Shown here piece by piece: positions 61,401 to 64,000 of a stretch of DNA of 64,000 nucleotides; position 1 is the first letter of the stretch; each line of letters begins with the position of its first letter. The notes beneath the pieces are model-generated. The model was not told the origin of the DNA. It made no database searches and worked only from the letters and a program-made list of their open reading frames with translations. Where the stretch lies: contig NC_054084.1 in NCBI RefSeq assembly GCF_017562075.2, positions 26,350,246 to 26,414,245 of the forward strand, read 5' to 3'. The position numbers and the translations under genes were made by a program. This DNA comes from Anopheles merus (lineage: Eukaryota; Arthropoda; Insecta; Diptera; Culicidae).

Positions 61401-64000
61401 GATGACTAAATGGACGAAAATGGCTCGATCTCCCCACATACACTTTCCCAGCTCCAGTTTTTTCGACCAAGTGGCTGAGAAAAGTTTTGTTATTAACTTT
61501 CGTTCCATCTCGAGACGTATCCATCTTGTGGGCCGCTTTGGTCACCTTCTGGGCGTGCTGGCTCTTAGATCGGGTAATCGGTTCTGGAGTCTTTGCGGCA
61601 AGTTTTCGAATAAGTTATTCCGAAATCCTGCCCAACTGCCTCCTTTTGCCCCGTTGTAAGCGTTGGGCAATTTTGAGGAAAGAATCATTAAGTGTGGACA
61701 CCTTGCTGTTGTATGCGGCTGGAACCGTCATCTTGCTGACCGCATCGGCCATGGCAAGGGTTGCCGCGTTTGTCGCTGTATAGGTTGTGGCGGAAGGGCT
61801 TAGCACCGGACCCGATTCATTAAACATAAACAGAAAATTGTTTATAAGCCAAAACCAAATCACCATAATTTATCGAAGACTAGAGAAAATGGTTCTTCTT
61901 GTTTTTTTTTTGTTGAAGGAAAGGAAATCCATGGTGTGTGGGATTCGATACTAGTGTGTGCTGCCCACTACTACCACATGCCCATGCAGAATCTCAAAGT
62001 TTATGGATTTACTAAATAAACAGCACCAACTTTTGAGATAATTTATTGAGGCAATTTGGAATTGCCCGGCTGCCAGCAGGCCACCCTAGACTAAACTTTC
62101 CCAATAATGTGGACCCTTCTCAAAGCTGGGTGTGCTCCATCTCCCCCCATCGATGGGTCAATGCGTGGCCCGGGGGGAAAGGAATCGGAGTTGAACTGGT
62201 TAGCTGACTGGTTCGACAAGAAAAAAAGGCATTGCAAGCAACCGCAACTGTTGTTTTGCGCTCCCGCTTGATAAACGAAAAAAGAGCATTTCCGGTTGAT
62301 CGGGTAGATCTTAGGCGCGGCCTGCCGGAATGTGTGCGGTTCGGTTTCGTGGTCGGTTGGGCCGAAAAGTTCGATCCTGTCCTGGCTGAGAGAATGGGCG
62401 GAGGTCTCTGTCGAACGCATTCGCTTCGCACCCGGCACTGGGCTATTTACGCCTCTTCCCAAAACACACAAATCTATTTATGGTCGGGCGCAGCTGTGCG
62501 CGTCCCCGGGAAATCAATGAATGGGTCTTTTGTCTTACTTCTAGATTGGTCCACTAAAGCACTCTCGGCAGAGCAAACAAAAAGTTGCCGGCACGAAACA
62601 CGCAGGAGCGCAGGAGTGGTGCATAGGGAAGCTTATAGGAGAAAGCTAGAACTCAATCTGGATGCTGGGCCGGTTTAACCTTCTTGAAATTAATGAAAAA
62701 GAGAGATAGAGAACGAATAAGAACAATTTATTGTGTGTGTATGGGGGTCCTCATAGCCAAACACTCCTGCACGGTTTGCTTTGTAACTTCAAGCTCGAGG
62801 TTTTTGTTTTGTCTCCTCCCATTTCGGAGTGTAAATGTCAGCAAGAAGCAAGTGACAACAGCAGCAGCAGCCGCACTGTGACCATCATCGTTTTTCCATC
62901 AAAAACGATCACAAAGTTGAAATGAGATTTGTCTCCGTTTCGTTCCGTTTCGCCGCGTGTGGCTTTTTTGTGTTATTGTTACCTTGTACGAATTTGACTA
63001 CCGCAATGGTTCGTTTGGAAGAGTTACGAATCCAATCCCGCTGGATGAAGCATGCAATTTAGTTGGATGTCACAGCCCAGAAGTACATCGAACTCGGAAA
63101 ACTGGCTGTTGCCAGCGTGGACAGTGGTGGATCATGGGTATAACACAAAAAAAAATGTTACGTTTCGAGACTGCCGCTGTGTGGTGCATAGCTTGATGTC
63201 CATTTTTTCCCACACACGTCTGAGAGTTTCCTGATGAGGTTACTGGTGTTTCTCTGGCATGGCTACGAAAAAACGGCAAGCTGTTCTGAGTAGATACCGA
63301 CTGGTTGCAGGATTTTGTGGAAAATTGACCACCGCGAAAAGACGACAGCGCAGCGGACGACGGTTAGGGCTCATTTCATCTCGATACACAAAATTGAAAA
63401 CTAGTTCGTTTTGTTGATACAAATGGTTAGTGGAATGCTTATGAAACAGCTGCTACTGATGCTGGTGAGGGTTTTTTTTTCTTTTTTCTTTGATAAACTT
63501 TTACGGTAGGTAGTGACATCTTACCTTCAATGATGGAAGGACTGGAACTGTTGCTGAGTGCTAAAGCTTCCATTGTTGTTGCAGTGCAATTTAAACGTCA
63601 AAGTGAACATTATTGCGACTCCTCAAGGGACACTGATTATTGGTGTGACTGATGGGTACTACTAACACTGTGTTATAATGTCCCGTCGGACGCAGTCGAG
63701 CACTGACTTTTACCATGGCACATCTGAACATCTCTGAATGTAACTGTACAGAGTTACAGCATTGGAGGGGGAAAAAACGGGAATGAAGATGATATGCCTT
63801 TGCCCAAGCTGGACAAGCTGGAAGAGTGCAAAACTTCACCCAATTTGTTCAACCACACCGAGTTGCCTACGTTTCACGCTTACGGCCCCAATATCTTGCG
63901 GTATTGAAAATTCCATCTGCACAGGCAGCATCAGAAAGAAAGAAAAGGAACAAAACTGGAGCTCCGAAAAGCAACGATTCCAGTTGCGCGCTCGAGCATG
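58467..64000. other. gene-free or intronic right end with exon-like islands
   Basis: No gene could be named. Simple repeats include CA/GT tracts near 59135-59150, 59555-59570 and 61285-61310. Exon-like islands at 60.5-60.85 kb and a frame-broken coding-like stretch at 61.4-61.87 kb are described in the findings. The segment 62.2-62.7 kb carries long frames on both strands without recognised domains. The window ends without a gene boundary. Confidence 0.4.

Noticed and set aside
62232..62678. 148-residue plus-strand frame
   Set aside because: No domain recognised and matched by a 126-residue frame on the other strand; insufficient to call a gene.

Overview
This looks like nuclear DNA from a mosquito, most likely Anopheles. 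The genes have short GT-AG introns (about 60-110 bp), GC-rich third codon positions and AT-rich spacers. The spacers hold tRNA-derived SINEs and many small inverted-repeat (MITE-like) transposons. The assignment rests on gene content and repeat style, not on a database search.

Four protein-coding genes can be supported, all in the first 24 kb. (1) A four-membrane-span MARVEL/CMTM-like protein, + strand, two coding exons, 9464-10078. (2) A TCAIM-like mitochondrial protein, + strand, four coding exons, 11256-13056. (3) The ER membrane complex subunit EMC5/MMGT1, - strand, three exons, 13932-13424, convergent with gene 2. (4) The DEAD-box RNA helicase Me31B/DDX6, + strand, five coding exons, 21611-23691. 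They share no pathway: they are housekeeping-type genes that happen to be neighbours.

Layout: 1-9.3 kb is gene-free, with SINEs, MITEs and a probable promoter/leader for the MARVEL gene. 9.4-14.0 kb is the compact gene cluster. 14.3-16.9 kb is a dense knot of nested inverted and direct repeats. 17.0-21.6 kb is a probable promoter and long 5' leader or intron for me31B, and 21.6-23.7 kb is me31B. 23.7-31.1 kb is a long stretch without recognisable transposons, possibly a very long 3' UTR. 31.1-64 kb has no gene I can identify. It holds MITEs, a 1.74-kb hAT-type element with another transposon nested inside, and a few short exon-like islands that could belong to a long gene on the - strand but cannot be named.

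No bacterial-type system, CRISPR, rRNA or bona fide tRNA gene was seen. The most interesting signals are the long strand-biased region after me31B, the nested hAT insertion with target duplications at both levels, the fold-back cluster at 14.3-16.9 kb, and the unassigned exon-like islands on the right.
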